Of a DNA stretch of 64,000 nucleotides, positions 17,354 through 25,963 are shown one piece after another. The translations under genes were made by a program, and so were the position numbers. The number at the start of each line of letters is the position of its first letter. Position 1 is the first letter of the stretch. Below the pieces are notes generated by a model that was not told the DNA's origin, did not search any database, and worked only from the letters and a program-made list of their open reading frames with translations. Source of the DNA: JBBREP01 sp963716525 (lineage in GTDB: Bacteria > Actinomycetota > Acidimicrobiia > IMCC26256 > PALSA-610). Where the stretch lies: positions 620,001 to 684,000 of the forward strand of contig OY970315.1 in the NCBI GenBank assembly GCA_963716525.1, given 5' to 3'.

Positions 17354-18199
17354 ATGTTGAGTCCGGTGTTCGCGTACTTGTTCACGTTCGTCGCCGCGGT
17401 CGCGTTGAGTCTGGTCATCACGCAACTCGCGATGCTGGTCACGACGGTGTATCTCCACCGTCACCTCGCCCACCACAGCGTGGAGTTCCGGCCCGAGGTG
17501 CGCGCCGCCAGCCGGTTCCTCATCTGGATCACGAGCGGGATGAAGCCACGGCAGTGGGCCCAGGTCCACCGATACCACCACGCCGCGGAAGACACACCCG
17601 ATGATCCTCACAGCCCCGTCAACTTCGGCGGTGGCCGGCGCGGCGCCCGGTACGTGCTCTGGCACAACGGTCCCTTGTACACGCAAGCGACGCGCGATCC
17701 CCACATTGCGCAGAAGTACCCCGACCTCACGGCCGACCGGTGGGACCGGTGGCTCTTCGACCGCGGGCAGGTGGGCGTGCTGCTCGGCGTCGCGCTCGCG
17801 GCTACCGCGATGGCACTGATCGGCCACGCGCTCGTAGGCGGATGGATCGGCGTGCTCGTCGGGATCGCAGCAGGTCTCGCCGCGGCCGGACTGCATTTTG
17901 GGAGCTACCTGCTCGCGGGCGGCGTGATCAACGGGTACGGGCACGCCAGCACCGTCCGCCAGCACACGGGCGGATTCGCGCGGAACATGCCCGTCATCGC
18001 GTGGTTGACCGTCGGTGAAGGATGGCATCGCAACCATCACGTGGCAGAGAACTCGCCCCGCCTCGGGATCGGCCACCAACTCGACCTCGGCTGGGTCGCG
18101 ATCAGCACGCTGTGCCGCCTCCGACTCGCTCGCGTCACCACCCGCGGCACCGCAGGGCTCAATCGTCTCCGAAGCCTCCCCCTATCCGGACCGGCCTGA
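17354..18199 (+). CDS. Acyl-CoA (delta-9 type) fatty acid desaturase
   Basis: A 281-residue membrane di-iron desaturase that inserts a cis double bond into acyl chains using electrons from ferredoxin or cytochrome b5-type donors. The three histidine boxes are HRHLAHHS (about residue 36), HRYHH (about 75) and HRNHH (about 223). Two pairs of hydrophobic helices surround them (LFTFVAAVALSLVITQLAML at the start and the Gly/Ala-rich pair around residues 145-190). The bacterial length is normal and it is complete. ATG 17354 lies about 200 bases from the divergent aquaporin remnant. It probably modulates membrane fluidity. Convergent with the PhyH gene. Confidence 0.88.
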   Translation: MLSPVFAYLFTFVAAVALSLVITQLAMLVTTVYLHRHLAHHSVEFRPEVRAASRFLIWITSGMKPRQWAQVHRYHHAAEDTPDDPHSPVNFGGGRRGARYVLWHNGPLYTQATRDPHIAQKYPDLTADRWDRWLFDRGQVGVLLGVALAATAMALIGHALVGGWIGVLVGIAAGLAAAGLHFGSYLLAGGVINGYGHASTVRQHTGGFARNMPVIAWLTVGEGWHRNHHVAENSPRLGIGHQLDLGWVAISTLCRLRLARVTTRGTAGLNRLRSLPLSGPA

Positions 18200-18245
18200 C
18201 CCTCCACTGCCGGAACGTCGCGCGGATCGCGGCGGCGCGGTTCTC

Positions 18246-19130
18246 TCAGCGGTAGGGCGTCAGATCGGCCCGGGGGTAGCGCGTCTGCGTGTCGGCCAAG
18301 GTCTGATCGTCCCAGTACGGGTCGCCCGGAGCGGGGAAGCCGAACACCGACCGCTCCCGGGGAGATGCCCGCTCGACGATCTCGAACCAGTCTGGACGCG
18401 TCGCGCGTTCGGCCCAGGCGACTCTGCCTGTCCAGCGCGGTCCCCACACGTCGTAATCGGCGAGGAGCGCGAAGCGGGTTGATCGTTCGCCGGTCATGCG
18501 CGACCCGCGGTGAAGTACGTCGGTCCGAAACGTGAACAGAGTTCCTGCGGGACCTGTCATCGAGACCTCCTCCTCCGCGAACAGCCCGGCGGGGAGGTAG
18601 TTCGTGATGTCGTGATGCCCAGGAACCGGCCAGTACGGGACGCGCTCTCCGACCGACAACGGGACGACCTTGGTCGGGCCGTCCTCGTCGCCTACGTCGG
18701 ACAGGAGGATCCAGCTCGCCATCTGCGTGGCCGGCCGGGAGCGCTTGGGCACGACGAGGCTGTGGTTGACGAAATCGCGGTGGTGGCGCTGGTCGTAGTC
18801 GACGGTCCCGGCGTACTTGGCCCACAGCTCCGCCTCGTAGAGCCGCAGGTCGGCCGAACCAAGGAAGCGCTCCGCCAGGTCGAGCAGGTCGGGATGGAAG
18901 GCCAGTCGGTTCAGGCTCCACGATCGCCACGGTCCGCCGACGATGCCGGCCCACTGATCGGTTGCCAGCCAGGCGTGCGCGCCCGGGTCGGCGAAGTACT
19001 CCTCGGGCCGTGGGTAGTGCAGCCACAAAGCGTCCTGGGCCGCCGCCAGCTCGTCAGCCTCAAGGAAGCCCTCGAACACCAGATAGCCCCGTTGCCGCAG
19101 ATCCGCCAGACAACGGTCGGGCACCCTCAT
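18246..19130 (-). CDS. Phytanoyl-CoA dioxygenase (PhyH) family oxygenase
   Basis: A 294-residue Fe(II)/2-oxoglutarate oxygenase of the PhyH type. It has the HxD pair in QRHHRDFVNHS (about residue 115), the distal His in TDVLHRGSRMTGERSTR (about 205) with the following Arg as likely 2-oxoglutarate ligand, and the conserved core MASWILLSDVGDEDGPTKVV. Family members hydroxylate unactivated carbons in lipids or natural products. The substrate here is unknown and no biosynthetic cluster surrounds it. ATG 19130 is the start. It stands alone between the desaturase and a small ABM protein. Confidence 0.82.
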   Translation of the reverse strand: MRVPDRCLADLRQRGYLVFEGFLEADELAAAQDALWLHYPRPEEYFADPGAHAWLATDQWAGIVGGPWRSWSLNRLAFHPDLLDLAERFLGSADLRLYEAELWAKYAGTVDYDQRHHRDFVNHSLVVPKRSRPATQMASWILLSDVGDEDGPTKVVPLSVGERVPYWPVPGHHDITNYLPAGLFAEEEVSMTGPAGTLFTFRTDVLHRGSRMTGERSTRFALLADYDVWGPRWTGRVAWAERATRPDWFEIVERASPRERSVFGFPAPGDPYWDDQTLADTQTRYPRADLTPYR

Positions 19131-19306
19131 CGCGGCCCGAAGCTAGATCGCCTCGTCCCTTCCAGGTCGGGTCGAGGCGAGCCGACCTGGCGTCCGCGGT
19201 ACAACCAACACGCGGGCATCGCCGATCTGCCGTACCGTGCTCGCCGTCACGCTCACCGCGCGCGCACCCTGTGTGCGCTCGGAAATCGTCGTAGAAGGGA
19301 TCGCGT

Positions 19307-19618
19307 ATGTGGGCGCAGCTGATCACGACGCGCCTCAAGCCGGGACGCGAGGGTGACCTGCCGCGTCTCGAGGACGCGTTGCGGAAGGTCGAACAGCCTG
19401 GCTCGGGTCTGATTCGCTCGCTGTTGATGCGGGACGAGAAGGACCCGCGTCAGGCGTACATGCTGGTCGTCTTCGAGAGTCAGGAGAAGGCGCGCGCCAG
19501 GGAGAGCGACCCGAGGCGCCAGGAGGGCCTGCAGACGGCGCGGGCGCTTATGGCCGAGATCTTCGACGGCCCTCCGGAGTTCGTCGACCTGACGGTCGTG
19601 GAGGAGTTCACGCCGTAG
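19307..19618 (+). CDS. Antibiotic biosynthesis monooxygenase (ABM)-fold protein
   Basis: A 103-residue single-domain dimeric alpha/beta-barrel type protein. MWAQLITTRLKPGREGDLPR at the start, LIRSLLMRDEKDPRQAYMLV in the middle, and PEFVDLTVVEEF at the end give the beta-alpha-beta pattern of the ABM superfamily. Members include small monooxygenases and heme-degrading enzymes, but many are uncharacterised. No catalytic residues can be assigned with confidence. ATG 19307; monocistronic by spacing. Confidence 0.7.
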   Translation: MWAQLITTRLKPGREGDLPRLEDALRKVEQPGSGLIRSLLMRDEKDPRQAYMLVVFESQEKARARESDPRRQEGLQTARALMAEIFDGPPEFVDLTVVEEFTP

Positions 19619-19642
19619 AGATACACGCGCGCTCGCTGTCTA

Positions 19643-19960
19643 GTGCCGAACCGCGGTGCCGGTGCAAGACGATGCGGCGTGCCTGACGCGGCGTCATGGC
19701 TATCTTGGCCCGCGCCGTCGACAGCGGCGGTGCCAATGTGCGACCGTAGTGATGTGGGCGGACGGACGCGCGCATCGATTGGGATCGTGACGCTCCTCCA
19801 CGATGGGCTCCGCAGCGGCCACTTCACGATCCTTCCACCGTTCCTCCTGCTGCTCGCAGGCGCGGTGACGGCGGTCGTGCTCGCATCGTGGTGCTGGACC
19901 GGTGAGCGTTCCGTGCACAGCTCGACGAAGGCGTCCGACGCCGCGATCGCCGCCAGTTGA
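19643..19960 (+). CDS. Hypothetical small membrane protein (doubtful)
   Basis: A 105-codon frame whose only recognisable element is one strong membrane segment, TILPPFLLLLAGAVTAVVLA. The N-terminal 60 residues are Arg/Ser-rich and resemble non-coding translation. Its TGA overlaps the TTG start of the following phosphotransferase (TTGA), which is the main argument that it is translated. An overlapping antisense frame is no better. It could be an artefact. Confidence 0.25.
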   Translation: MPNRGAGARRCGVPDAASWLSWPAPSTAAVPMCDRSDVGGRTRASIGIVTLLHDGLRSGHFTILPPFLLLLAGAVTAVVLASWCWTGERSVHSSTKASDAAIAAS

Positions 19961-20784
19961 CCGGCCACGACCCGCGCCGTCCGGGCGCAGGTCACGTCTC
20001 CGAGCAGCGGCTCCGTGGCGGGATCGCGAACGCGGGTCAGGTCGTCCGCGCCGGACCGCATGTTCTTCGGCCTGCGACCGAACATTCGGGTTCGATTCAC
20101 GCCTTCTTATGGGCCGTCCGGCGTGGAGGATTCGACGGTGTGCCGGCACCCGTCGGCATCGACGCCGACGGTCGCGAACGGCTCGCGTTCATCGACGGTG
20201 ACGTGCCATTGCCGCCGTATCCGGATTGGAGCCAGTCCGACGTCGCTCTGGTGTCGATCGTCAGGCTGCTGCGCAGGTTGCACGACGCCTCCCGCGGATT
20301 CGACGCTCGGGGACTCAGCTGGAACGACGCGCTTGCCGATCCTGCCGGTGGCCCCCTCGTATGCCACAACGACGTCTGTCCCGAGAACGTTGTCTTCCGC
20401 GGCGGTCGTGCCATCGCGCTCATCGACTTCGAGTTCGCGGCTCCCGGCCGTCCGGTGTATGACGTCGCGCATCTTGCTCGCCTGTGGGTTCCGATCGACG
20501 ACGAGTTCGACCGGGCTCGCCTGGGCTGGCGGCAAGCGGACCGGCCGGCACGGCTCCGGCTCGTTGCCGATGCCTACGGTCTGGACCGCGAGGGGCGCGC
20601 GGACTTACTCCGGGCAATGGACGATGCCATCGACCGTCTCGAAACCGCGGTGCGGCGCAGCGTCGAAGCCGGTGACCCGAACGCGATCGAGGTGTGGAAC
20701 CGCACCGGTGGCGGCGCGCGCTATGACCGGCGCCGCAGGTGGTGGACGCGTCACCACGGCGAGCTCGCCGCCGCGCTGCTCTGA
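19957..20784 (+). CDS. APH-family phosphotransferase
   Basis: A 275-residue aminoglycoside phosphotransferase/choline kinase-like enzyme. It has the catalytic loop LVCHNDVCPENVVF (about residue 130, HxD-x4-N with the proton-accepting Asp) and the Mg-binding ALIDFEFAAPG (about 150). The N-terminal lobe (LRGGIANAGQVVRAGPHVLR, then GSIHAFLWAVRRGGF) is typical of actinobacterial relatives of unknown substrate. The start is uncertain: TTG 19957 overlaps the preceding stop, and no ATG or GTG fits upstream of the conserved N-terminus. It may confer drug resistance or phosphorylate a metabolite; neither can be decided. Confidence 0.8.
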   Translation: MTGHDPRRPGAGHVSEQRLRGGIANAGQVVRAGPHVLRPATEHSGSIHAFLWAVRRGGFDGVPAPVGIDADGRERLAFIDGDVPLPPYPDWSQSDVALVSIVRLLRRLHDASRGFDARGLSWNDALADPAGGPLVCHNDVCPENVVFRGGRAIALIDFEFAAPGRPVYDVAHLARLWVPIDDEFDRARLGWRQADRPARLRLVADAYGLDREGRADLLRAMDDAIDRLETAVRRSVEAGDPNAIEVWNRTGGGARYDRRRRWWTRHHGELAAALL

Positions 20785-20926
20785 ATCGTGCACCGATCCA
20801 CCGTGGATGCCTGGAGTTCGTCACCGGCAATCGACACTGAGGTGGCACGGGGGCGACGGTCAACACGCGCGTTCGCGCGTTCGCGCGATCGTTGATGCAG
20901 CATCGTTCGACAAGCAGGAGTAGCGC

Positions 20927-21487
20927 ATGGCCAAGCTGATCTACGTCTCCCACGTCTCACTCGACGGGTTCATCGAGGACGAGCACGGCGCGTTCGACTG
21001 GACCACGCCCGACGACGACGAGTTCGCGTTCGTCACTGACCTCGTGCGCCCAGTCGGCACCTACCTCTACGGGCGACGCTTGTACCAGACGATGGCCGTC
21101 TGGGAGAGCGACCCTGCCCTGGCCGCGCAATCGGAGCTCAGGGCTGCCTTCGCACACGTCTGGCAAGCGGCGGACAAGATCGTCTATTCCACGACCCTCG
21201 ACGCCGTCTCGACCGCGAAGAGTCGGCTCGAACGCGGCTTCGACCCCGACTCCGTCCGCAGGATCAAGGCCGCGGCCAGTCGTGACCTCACGGTTGGTGG
21301 CGCGAATCTCGCGGCGCACGCGTTCAGGGCCAAGCTCGTCGACGAGTGCCACCTGTTCATCTGCCCCGTGGTCGTGGGTCGAGGCAAACCATCGCTACCC
21401 AGCGAACTGCGCGCCAGGCTCGAACTGCTCGACGAGCGGCGGTTCCACAACGGCGTCGTGTACGTCCGGTATGGCATCCCGGTCTGA
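20927..21487 (+). CDS. RibD C-terminal / dihydrofolate reductase-like protein
   Basis: A 186-residue NADPH-binding RibD_C/DHFR-fold protein. AKLIYVSHVSLDGFIEDEHG begins it, GTYLYGRRLYQTMAVWE follows in the middle, LTVGGANLAAHAFRAKLVDE is the nucleotide-binding segment, and LFICPVVVGRGKP precedes the last strand. These stand-alone reductases are common in actinobacteria (YwjB/YyaP type), usually with unknown substrate. True riboflavin or folate synthesis is unlikely, as no rib or fol genes are nearby. ATG 20927. Confidence 0.85.
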   Translation: MAKLIYVSHVSLDGFIEDEHGAFDWTTPDDDEFAFVTDLVRPVGTYLYGRRLYQTMAVWESDPALAAQSELRAAFAHVWQAADKIVYSTTLDAVSTAKSRLERGFDPDSVRRIKAAASRDLTVGGANLAAHAFRAKLVDECHLFICPVVVGRGKPSLPSELRARLELLDERRFHNGVVYVRYGIPV

Positions 21488-21625
21488 ACCGTCTGCGACG
21501 CGCCTACGCCCCCAGGCGAGCCTCCGGCCGGCGAGCGCAGCGGATCGACTCCGGTGCGCCGAAGCAGTCGGTCACTCCGCGACCGGAGACAGCATCGCCG
21601 CGCTCGTGTGCGCGAGGCTCTGGCT

Positions 21626-21799
21626 ATGACGCACTTCAAGGTTGGCGACCGGGTGATCATCACCGAAGGTGACTTCAAGGGCGAGTTCGGCGCGATCACC
21701 GACAAACACCTCGTGGGTGACGGCCTCACCGTGGCCCTCGAGAAGCACGGCAAGGAGATCAAGACACACGAGGCGCACGTCAACAAGGTCGCCGACTAG
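21626..21799 (+). CDS. Small KOW-motif protein
   Basis: A 57-residue protein that is one KOW/SH3-like barrel: FKVGDRVIITEGDFKGEFGA, then LTVALEKHGKEIKTHEAHVN. The FKVGDxVxIxEGxFKGxxGxI pattern is that of NusG, L24 and Spt5 KOW domains, which bind RNA or ribosome/RNA polymerase. A free-standing single KOW suggests a small nucleic-acid-binding accessory protein. Function unknown. ATG 21626; an upstream extension to 21554 is possible but has no conserved residues. Confidence 0.7.
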   Translation: MTHFKVGDRVIITEGDFKGEFGAITDKHLVGDGLTVALEKHGKEIKTHEAHVNKVAD

Positions 21800-21970
21800 C
21801 GCGAATCCCCGCCCTCACGGGTCAGCCGATCCGCTCGCCCGGCAGAGCCAGGATCCATCGGAGGGGACGACATCTCCGGAGCGGGCGAAGTGGCGCGGGC
21901 AACGATCCGTCGTGCATCGAGGGCGGCGTAGCGTCGTTGCCTCGGGCCGCCGATCGAAGGGACGGGCAGC

Positions 21971-22171
21971 GTGCGACCGCGGGTCGTGATTGCCATCGTG
22001 CTGATCGGCGTCGGCGTCGTGTGGGTCGGCCAAGGAGTCGGGCTGATCCACGGCTCGTTCATGACGGGTGAGTCCGTATGGGCAATGATCGGCGCGTTCG
22101 CGATCCTGCTCGGGCTCGCAGTCTTGCGCGGGGTGCAGCGAGAACACCGCGGCGATGACCACGACCGCTGA
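21971..22171 (+). CDS. Small two-helix membrane protein
   Basis: A 66-residue protein with two hydrophobic helices (VVIAIVLIGVGVVWVGQGVG and SVWAMIGAFAILLGLAVL) and a charged C-terminal tail (REHRGDDHDR). Such two-helix proteins of the form GxGVVWxGQGxG are widespread in actinobacteria and Chloroflexi, with no assigned function. GTG 21971; no operon partner within 180 bases on either side. Confidence 0.6.
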   Translation: MRPRVVIAIVLIGVGVVWVGQGVGLIHGSFMTGESVWAMIGAFAILLGLAVLRGVQREHRGDDHDR

Positions 22172-22359
22172 ACCACACGACCGGGCCGGCACCAGAACCG
22201 CCGCTCGGCGTGCCTCGATATCGCGGCGGCATCGGCACCGGTCGAGAGTCATTCGTTCCTCGCTGCTCGGGATCAGCGCTCACCGCGACTACGCGTAGTA
22301 CTGAACCGGGGTACGCGTCGTCAACGACGGCGAGCGCCGAACCGCCATTCGGCGTCAGA

Positions 22360-22821
22360 TCAGAGCGCGAGGTGGAGCACGGACCGGTCGCGCAGGGTCT
22401 CCTTGCGATGCGCGTACTCGTAGCCGCAACGTTCGTAGAACGGTCCCGCCTCGGTCGTCCACAACCACAGTTCGGCGGCCGCCGCTTGTCGTGCCCCGTC
22501 CGCCGCCGCGCGCAGCAGCTCACGCCCAACGCCCATGTTCCGTGCCGGCCCGACCACGACCATGCCCGACAGCCACGGACCCCGATCACCAAAGCGAGCA
22601 TCGCGATCGTCCTCGCAGACCGACACGCACCCGACGGGTTGCCGGTCGAGCGAGGCCACGAGCGTGAACGGGATGCCCTCGGTGTGACATCGACTGGAAA
22701 GCTGCGAACGCCACGCCCGCTCATCGGCGTCCGGGGTTGCCACACCCCACTCCAACCAGTGCCATCGAAACACGTCGCCGAACACCGGCTCACTCGCGCG
22801 CAATCTCCTGACCTCGATCAC
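22360..22821 (-). CDS. GNAT N-acetyltransferase
   Basis: A 153-residue single-domain GNAT. The acetyl-CoA pyrophosphate loop is seen as GMVVVGPARNMGVGRELLRA (Q/RxxGxG/A), followed by AELWLWTTEAGPFYERCGYE, the usual C-terminal motif. It transfers acetyl from acetyl-CoA to an unknown amine. ATG 22821. Monocistronic; one of three GNATs in the 22-27 kb accessory stretch. Confidence 0.82.
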   Translation of the reverse strand: MIEVRRLRASEPVFGDVFRWHWLEWGVATPDADERAWRSQLSSRCHTEGIPFTLVASLDRQPVGCVSVCEDDRDARFGDRGPWLSGMVVVGPARNMGVGRELLRAAADGARQAAAAELWLWTTEAGPFYERCGYEYAHRKETLRDRSVLHLAL

Positions 22822-23056
22822 CGGTCAATCATGCCGCGGGCGGTCCCGCCGGTGCGCGCACATTTGCCGACGCTCGTCGAGCATCGCCGAACGCGTCACC
22901 CGGCTCGCTCACCGACTCACGCCCACTGGCCGAATCGACGCCGACACCGGTCATTTGCTTGCGCCTGCCCGATCCCACGTCGGCGCTTGCCAGGAACGCG
23001 GATCATTGGCCAATGTACGTGCGCGAGCGGGGCGCCGCGTGCGAGTGTGGATCGCT

Positions 23057-23536
23057 GTGAGTGACGCCCGACTGCTGCTCACCTGCGGGTTGCCCGGAGC
23101 AGGCAAGACCACACTCGCGAGGCGGTTCGCTGCGGAACGGAGTGCCGTACGCCTCACACAGGATGAATGGCTCATCGCCCTCGGCTCAAACCCGTGGGAC
23201 GCGTCGACCCGGGAGAAAGTCGACCACGAACTCTGGCGCCTCGCGCAAGAGGTCCTGCGCCTCGGCCTGAGCGTCGTCCTCGATTTCGGACTTTGGACGA
23301 GGGTCGAACGCGACGAGATGCGATCCGTGGCTCGCGACCTAGGCGTCGGTGTCGAACTGCACTACCTCGACGTGCCTACCGACGAACTCTGGCGGCGTAT
23401 CCAGGCGAGGAACTTCGAGGCACCTTGGAACAGCTACCCGATTGGCCGCGCCGACTTCGACGAGTGGCTCGGCACCTTCCAGGCTCCCGATGCGGCCGAG
23501 CTGGCGTTGTTCGATCGGCCATCGGACGCAAGCTGA
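23057..23536 (+). CDS. P-loop kinase-like AAA_33 protein
   Basis: About 159 residues. It has Walker A GLPGAGKTTLARRFA near the start, RLTQDEWLIALG (substrate Asp region), VVLDFGLWTRVERDEM (Walker B-like) and a lid with RIQARN. This order matches zeta-toxin/chloramphenicol-phosphotransferase-like small kinases (AAA_33), which phosphorylate small molecules or nucleic-acid ends. GTG 23057 places the P-loop about 14 residues in, as expected; a longer frame to 22955 adds unrelated residues. No antitoxin-like gene is adjacent, so a toxin role is not supported. Confidence 0.78.
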   Translation: MSDARLLLTCGLPGAGKTTLARRFAAERSAVRLTQDEWLIALGSNPWDASTREKVDHELWRLAQEVLRLGLSVVLDFGLWTRVERDEMRSVARDLGVGVELHYLDVPTDELWRRIQARNFEAPWNSYPIGRADFDEWLGTFQAPDAAELALFDRPSDAS

Positions 23537-23700
23537 CCAAGGGCGCGCCAGAACCCACCGAGGGCACCGTGCTCGCTTCGCTCGCGCGGCGCTCCGATCG
23601 GGCCTACTCGCGTGACGCGTCGCCGCCGTTCGGCGCGGGATCGGTTGCGGGACCCCGGCGCAGTGTCCGCCCAGTGCCATGACATCACCCCGAGCCGCCA

Positions 23701-24555
23701 TCAGCGGTGGCCATACAGTCCGGAGTGATCGAGTTGGGCGCGAATCTGGCCGAGCCACTCGGTGGCCAGTTGGCGCCCGTTCGGCAGTTCGTCGTCTCGA
23801 TTCCAACGCCACGTTGCCGCGATCGCCAGCGTGAGGATCCGGCACGCGGCCAGCAAGTCTTGACTCGCCGCCGGATAGTGCTCGCCGACTTCACCGGGAG
23901 CATGCGCGACGTCGAACTCGACCGGTCCGCGACAACACGTCTCGAGGTCGATGAACAGTAGGCCCTTGCTCGTCGCGAGCAGGTTGCCTGGATGCGGCTC
24001 GCCGTGCAGCAGTTGCTCCTTCGCGCCCCCGTCGCTGATCGCGGCGCTCACGCCGCGCAGCACACGGCCGAGGAGCTCCCGGTCCGCGTCAGCCAGCTCT
24101 GGCGTGCTCGCGCGGTCGTCCACCAGCCGCGTCGCCTGCGCGACTCGATCGCTGAAGTGCGGCACCGACACGTCGATCTGCCGCATGCCGGCATGGAGCC
24201 GCTCGAGCGCCCGCGCACAGTCCGACGGCGCAACGAGGTGTGACGGCACGGGCTCGTAGTACGCCCAGAGCGTGACCGCGAAACAGTCACGCACGTACAC
24301 CCGCGGCTCCACCCGAGCGTCGAGCTCGGCCACCGGGCTATCGGTGCCGGCGAGCCGCCGGGCAACCTCGACTTCGAGCGCGCTGCTCGCATGATGCGCG
24401 ACGCCCGCGACTCGAGCAAGCACGCCGCACGGCATGAGGCGCACCGCAAGGCGGTTCGAGTCGTGCAACACGACCGCGTCGTCAGCCCGCAATCCCAGCA
24501 CCGATGCTGTGGAGATCGCCGCAGCAACAGCACGTCGAGCTTCTGATGCCTGCAT
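23701..24555 (-). CDS. APH-family phosphotransferase
   Basis: A 284-residue kinase with the APH fold. It has Brenner motif LLHGEPHPGNLLAT (His-Gly-Glu in place of His-Gly-Asp, about residue 195) and metal site GLLFIDLETCCRGPVEFD (about 210). The change of the catalytic-loop Asp to Glu is notable and may alter activity. The N-lobe contains VVLHDSNRLAVRLMPCGVLA. The substrate is unknown. ATG 24555 is chosen; a GTG at 24576 would add seven residues. It is divergent from the MerR gene, whose regulator may control both. Confidence 0.78.
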   Translation of the reverse strand: MQASEARRAVAAAISTASVLGLRADDAVVLHDSNRLAVRLMPCGVLARVAGVAHHASSALEVEVARRLAGTDSPVAELDARVEPRVYVRDCFAVTLWAYYEPVPSHLVAPSDCARALERLHAGMRQIDVSVPHFSDRVAQATRLVDDRASTPELADADRELLGRVLRGVSAAISDGGAKEQLLHGEPHPGNLLATSKGLLFIDLETCCRGPVEFDVAHAPGEVGEHYPAASQDLLAACRILTLAIAATWRWNRDDELPNGRQLATEWLGQIRAQLDHSGLYGHR

Positions 24556-24617
24556 CACCGCCCCGTCCTCGAGCACCGATGCGCACGACCATACCGACGC
24601 TTCCTCGTCGGTAACGC

Positions 24618-24648
24618 TTGACTCTTCCGTCGCGTCACCTGATTGGAT
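24618..24648 (+). promoter_or_regulatory. Possible MerR-type promoter with 19-base spacer
   Basis: TTGACT (24618-24623) and TTGGAT (24643-24648) are separated by 19 bases, the long spacing typical of MerR-activated promoters. GTG 24656 lies eight bases after the -10 box, so a leaderless regulator transcript would result. The -10 match is weak and the spacer shows only a poor dyad, so this is tentative. Confidence 0.35.
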
Positions 24649-24655
24649 GCGTGTC

Positions 24656-25504
24656 GTGTTCGGGACCGGGACGGTGGCGCGGCTGGCGGGCGTGTCCGCC
24701 CGGACGCTGCGGTACTACGACGAGATCGGGCTCCTGCGGCCGGTGTGGGTGGACCCCAACACCGGCTACCGCTGGTACGAGCCCGCGCAGCTCGGCCGCC
24801 TGCACCGAATCATGGCGCTGCGCGACCTGGGTGTGCGGCTCGTCGAGATCGCGCTCCTACTCGATGGAGACGTGACCGTCGACGAACTGCGCGGGATCTT
24901 GTCGCTACGGCGCGCCGAGGCACACGACCGCCTCGCCGCCGACGCCCAACGACTCGCTCGTGTCGAAGCGCGACTCGCGCAACTGGAGGAGCCGGAGATG
25001 ACCGATTACGACGTGGTCGTGAAGCACACCGAGTCTGAGTGGGTGATCGGCATCACCGAGACGCTCGACGGTTTGGCCGGCATCGCGGCGGCGCACGACC
25101 GTCTGTGGCCGCGGTTACATCGTGTCCTCGAGACGATCGCCGTCGATCGAGTGCCACCGTCGATCGCTGTGGAACGCGGCACCGGCCCGATCGAGTTCAC
25201 CACGGCGCTTCCGGTACCAGAGGGCACGATCTACGACGACGACGCACGGACCTTCGAGCTGCCGGCCCTGCAACGCGCGGCGACGACGGTCATGTACGGC
25301 GACGACTTCGACGGCGGGTTCGCCGCCTTGCATATGTGGGTCGAACAGGCCGGCGAACGACCGGCGCGCGAGTCGCGCGAGATCTACCTCGATTGTGACG
25401 GCCCGCGACACACCTGGGTCGTCGAGCTGCAACTCGCACTCGAACCGCTCGCATCGCGGTCGTCACGGGTGGCCACCGCGAGGCGCGTACATCGGCCACA
25501 ATGA
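24656..25504 (+). CDS. MerR-family regulator with effector-binding (GyrI-like) domain
   Basis: About 282 residues. The N-terminal MerR winged helix is GTVARLAGVSARTLRYYDEI, GLLRPVWVDPNTGYRWYEPA, RLHRIMALRDLGVRLVEIA. A coiled dimer helix follows (RRAEAHDRLAADAQRLARVE, about 75-105). From about 115 a GyrI-like effector domain follows (YDVVVKHTESEWVIGITETL, then GPIEFTTALPVPEG), as in BmrR-type multidrug sensors. It would bind a hydrophobic or cationic ligand and untwist its promoter. GTG 24656 is favoured because of the candidate promoter; ATG 24647 is an alternative. Target genes are not evident apart from the divergent phosphotransferase. Confidence 0.85.
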   Translation: MFGTGTVARLAGVSARTLRYYDEIGLLRPVWVDPNTGYRWYEPAQLGRLHRIMALRDLGVRLVEIALLLDGDVTVDELRGILSLRRAEAHDRLAADAQRLARVEARLAQLEEPEMTDYDVVVKHTESEWVIGITETLDGLAGIAAAHDRLWPRLHRVLETIAVDRVPPSIAVERGTGPIEFTTALPVPEGTIYDDDARTFELPALQRAATTVMYGDDFDGGFAALHMWVEQAGERPARESREIYLDCDGPRHTWVVELQLALEPLASRSSRVATARRVHRPQ

Positions 25505-25627
25505 CCGGGTGAGTGCCGTCGGCGCGCCGGTCGGCCCGAGGTGGGTCGTGGCCGCGGCCTGGGCGACGACCCAAGGCGCTCGCACACGCGCTCGCCGCGG
25601 TGCACGCAGATTTGGCAACCTGTGACC

Positions 25628-25963
25628 GTGACGAACGAGGCGATACCGATCTTGCGGGTCGAGCGGGCCGCAACGGCCGTGCAGTGGTATCAGCGCCTCG
25701 GCTACGTGACGGAATGGGAGCATCATTTCGATCCGACGCTTCCGGCCTTTGTGTCCATCGCCCGCGACGGCGCCGCCCGCATCTTCTTGTCGGAACACCG
25801 CGGGGATGCCAGCCGCGACACGCTGGTCTATCTGCGCGTCGCCGATGTCGACGCCGTGGCGAAGGAGTTCGGCGTCGCGGTCCTCGACCAGCCTTGGGGG
25901 CGCGAAGTGCACCTCGCCGACCCGGACGGCAATCGCCTCCGGGTCGGAACGCCGCGCCCATGA
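25628..25963 (+). CDS. VOC-fold (glyoxalase/bleomycin-resistance-like) protein
   Basis: A 111-residue single VOC module pair: ILRVERAATAVQWYQRLGY, FVSIARDGAARIFLSEHRG, VYLRVADVDAVAKEFGVAVL, and GREVHLADPDGNRLRVG. The layout is that of bleomycin-resistance (Ble) type binders, which sequester rather than degrade the drug. Metal-ligand His/Glu spacing is not obviously retained. GTG 25628 is the start. It forms an operon with the next two genes: its TGA overlaps the GNAT ATG (25960-25963). Confidence 0.8.
   Translation: MTNEAIPILRVERAATAVQWYQRLGYVTEWEHHFDPTLPAFVSIARDGAARIFLSEHRGDASRDTLVYLRVADVDAVAKEFGVAVLDQPWGREVHLADPDGNRLRVGTPRP

Noticed and set aside
20870..20890. Tandem TTCGCGCG units as a repeat element
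   Set aside because: Only two copies and no spacing pattern; chance in G+C-rich DNA.
23057..23536. Zeta-toxin of a toxin-antitoxin pair
   Set aside because: No small antitoxin-like gene is adjacent; the P-loop kinase family includes many non-toxins.
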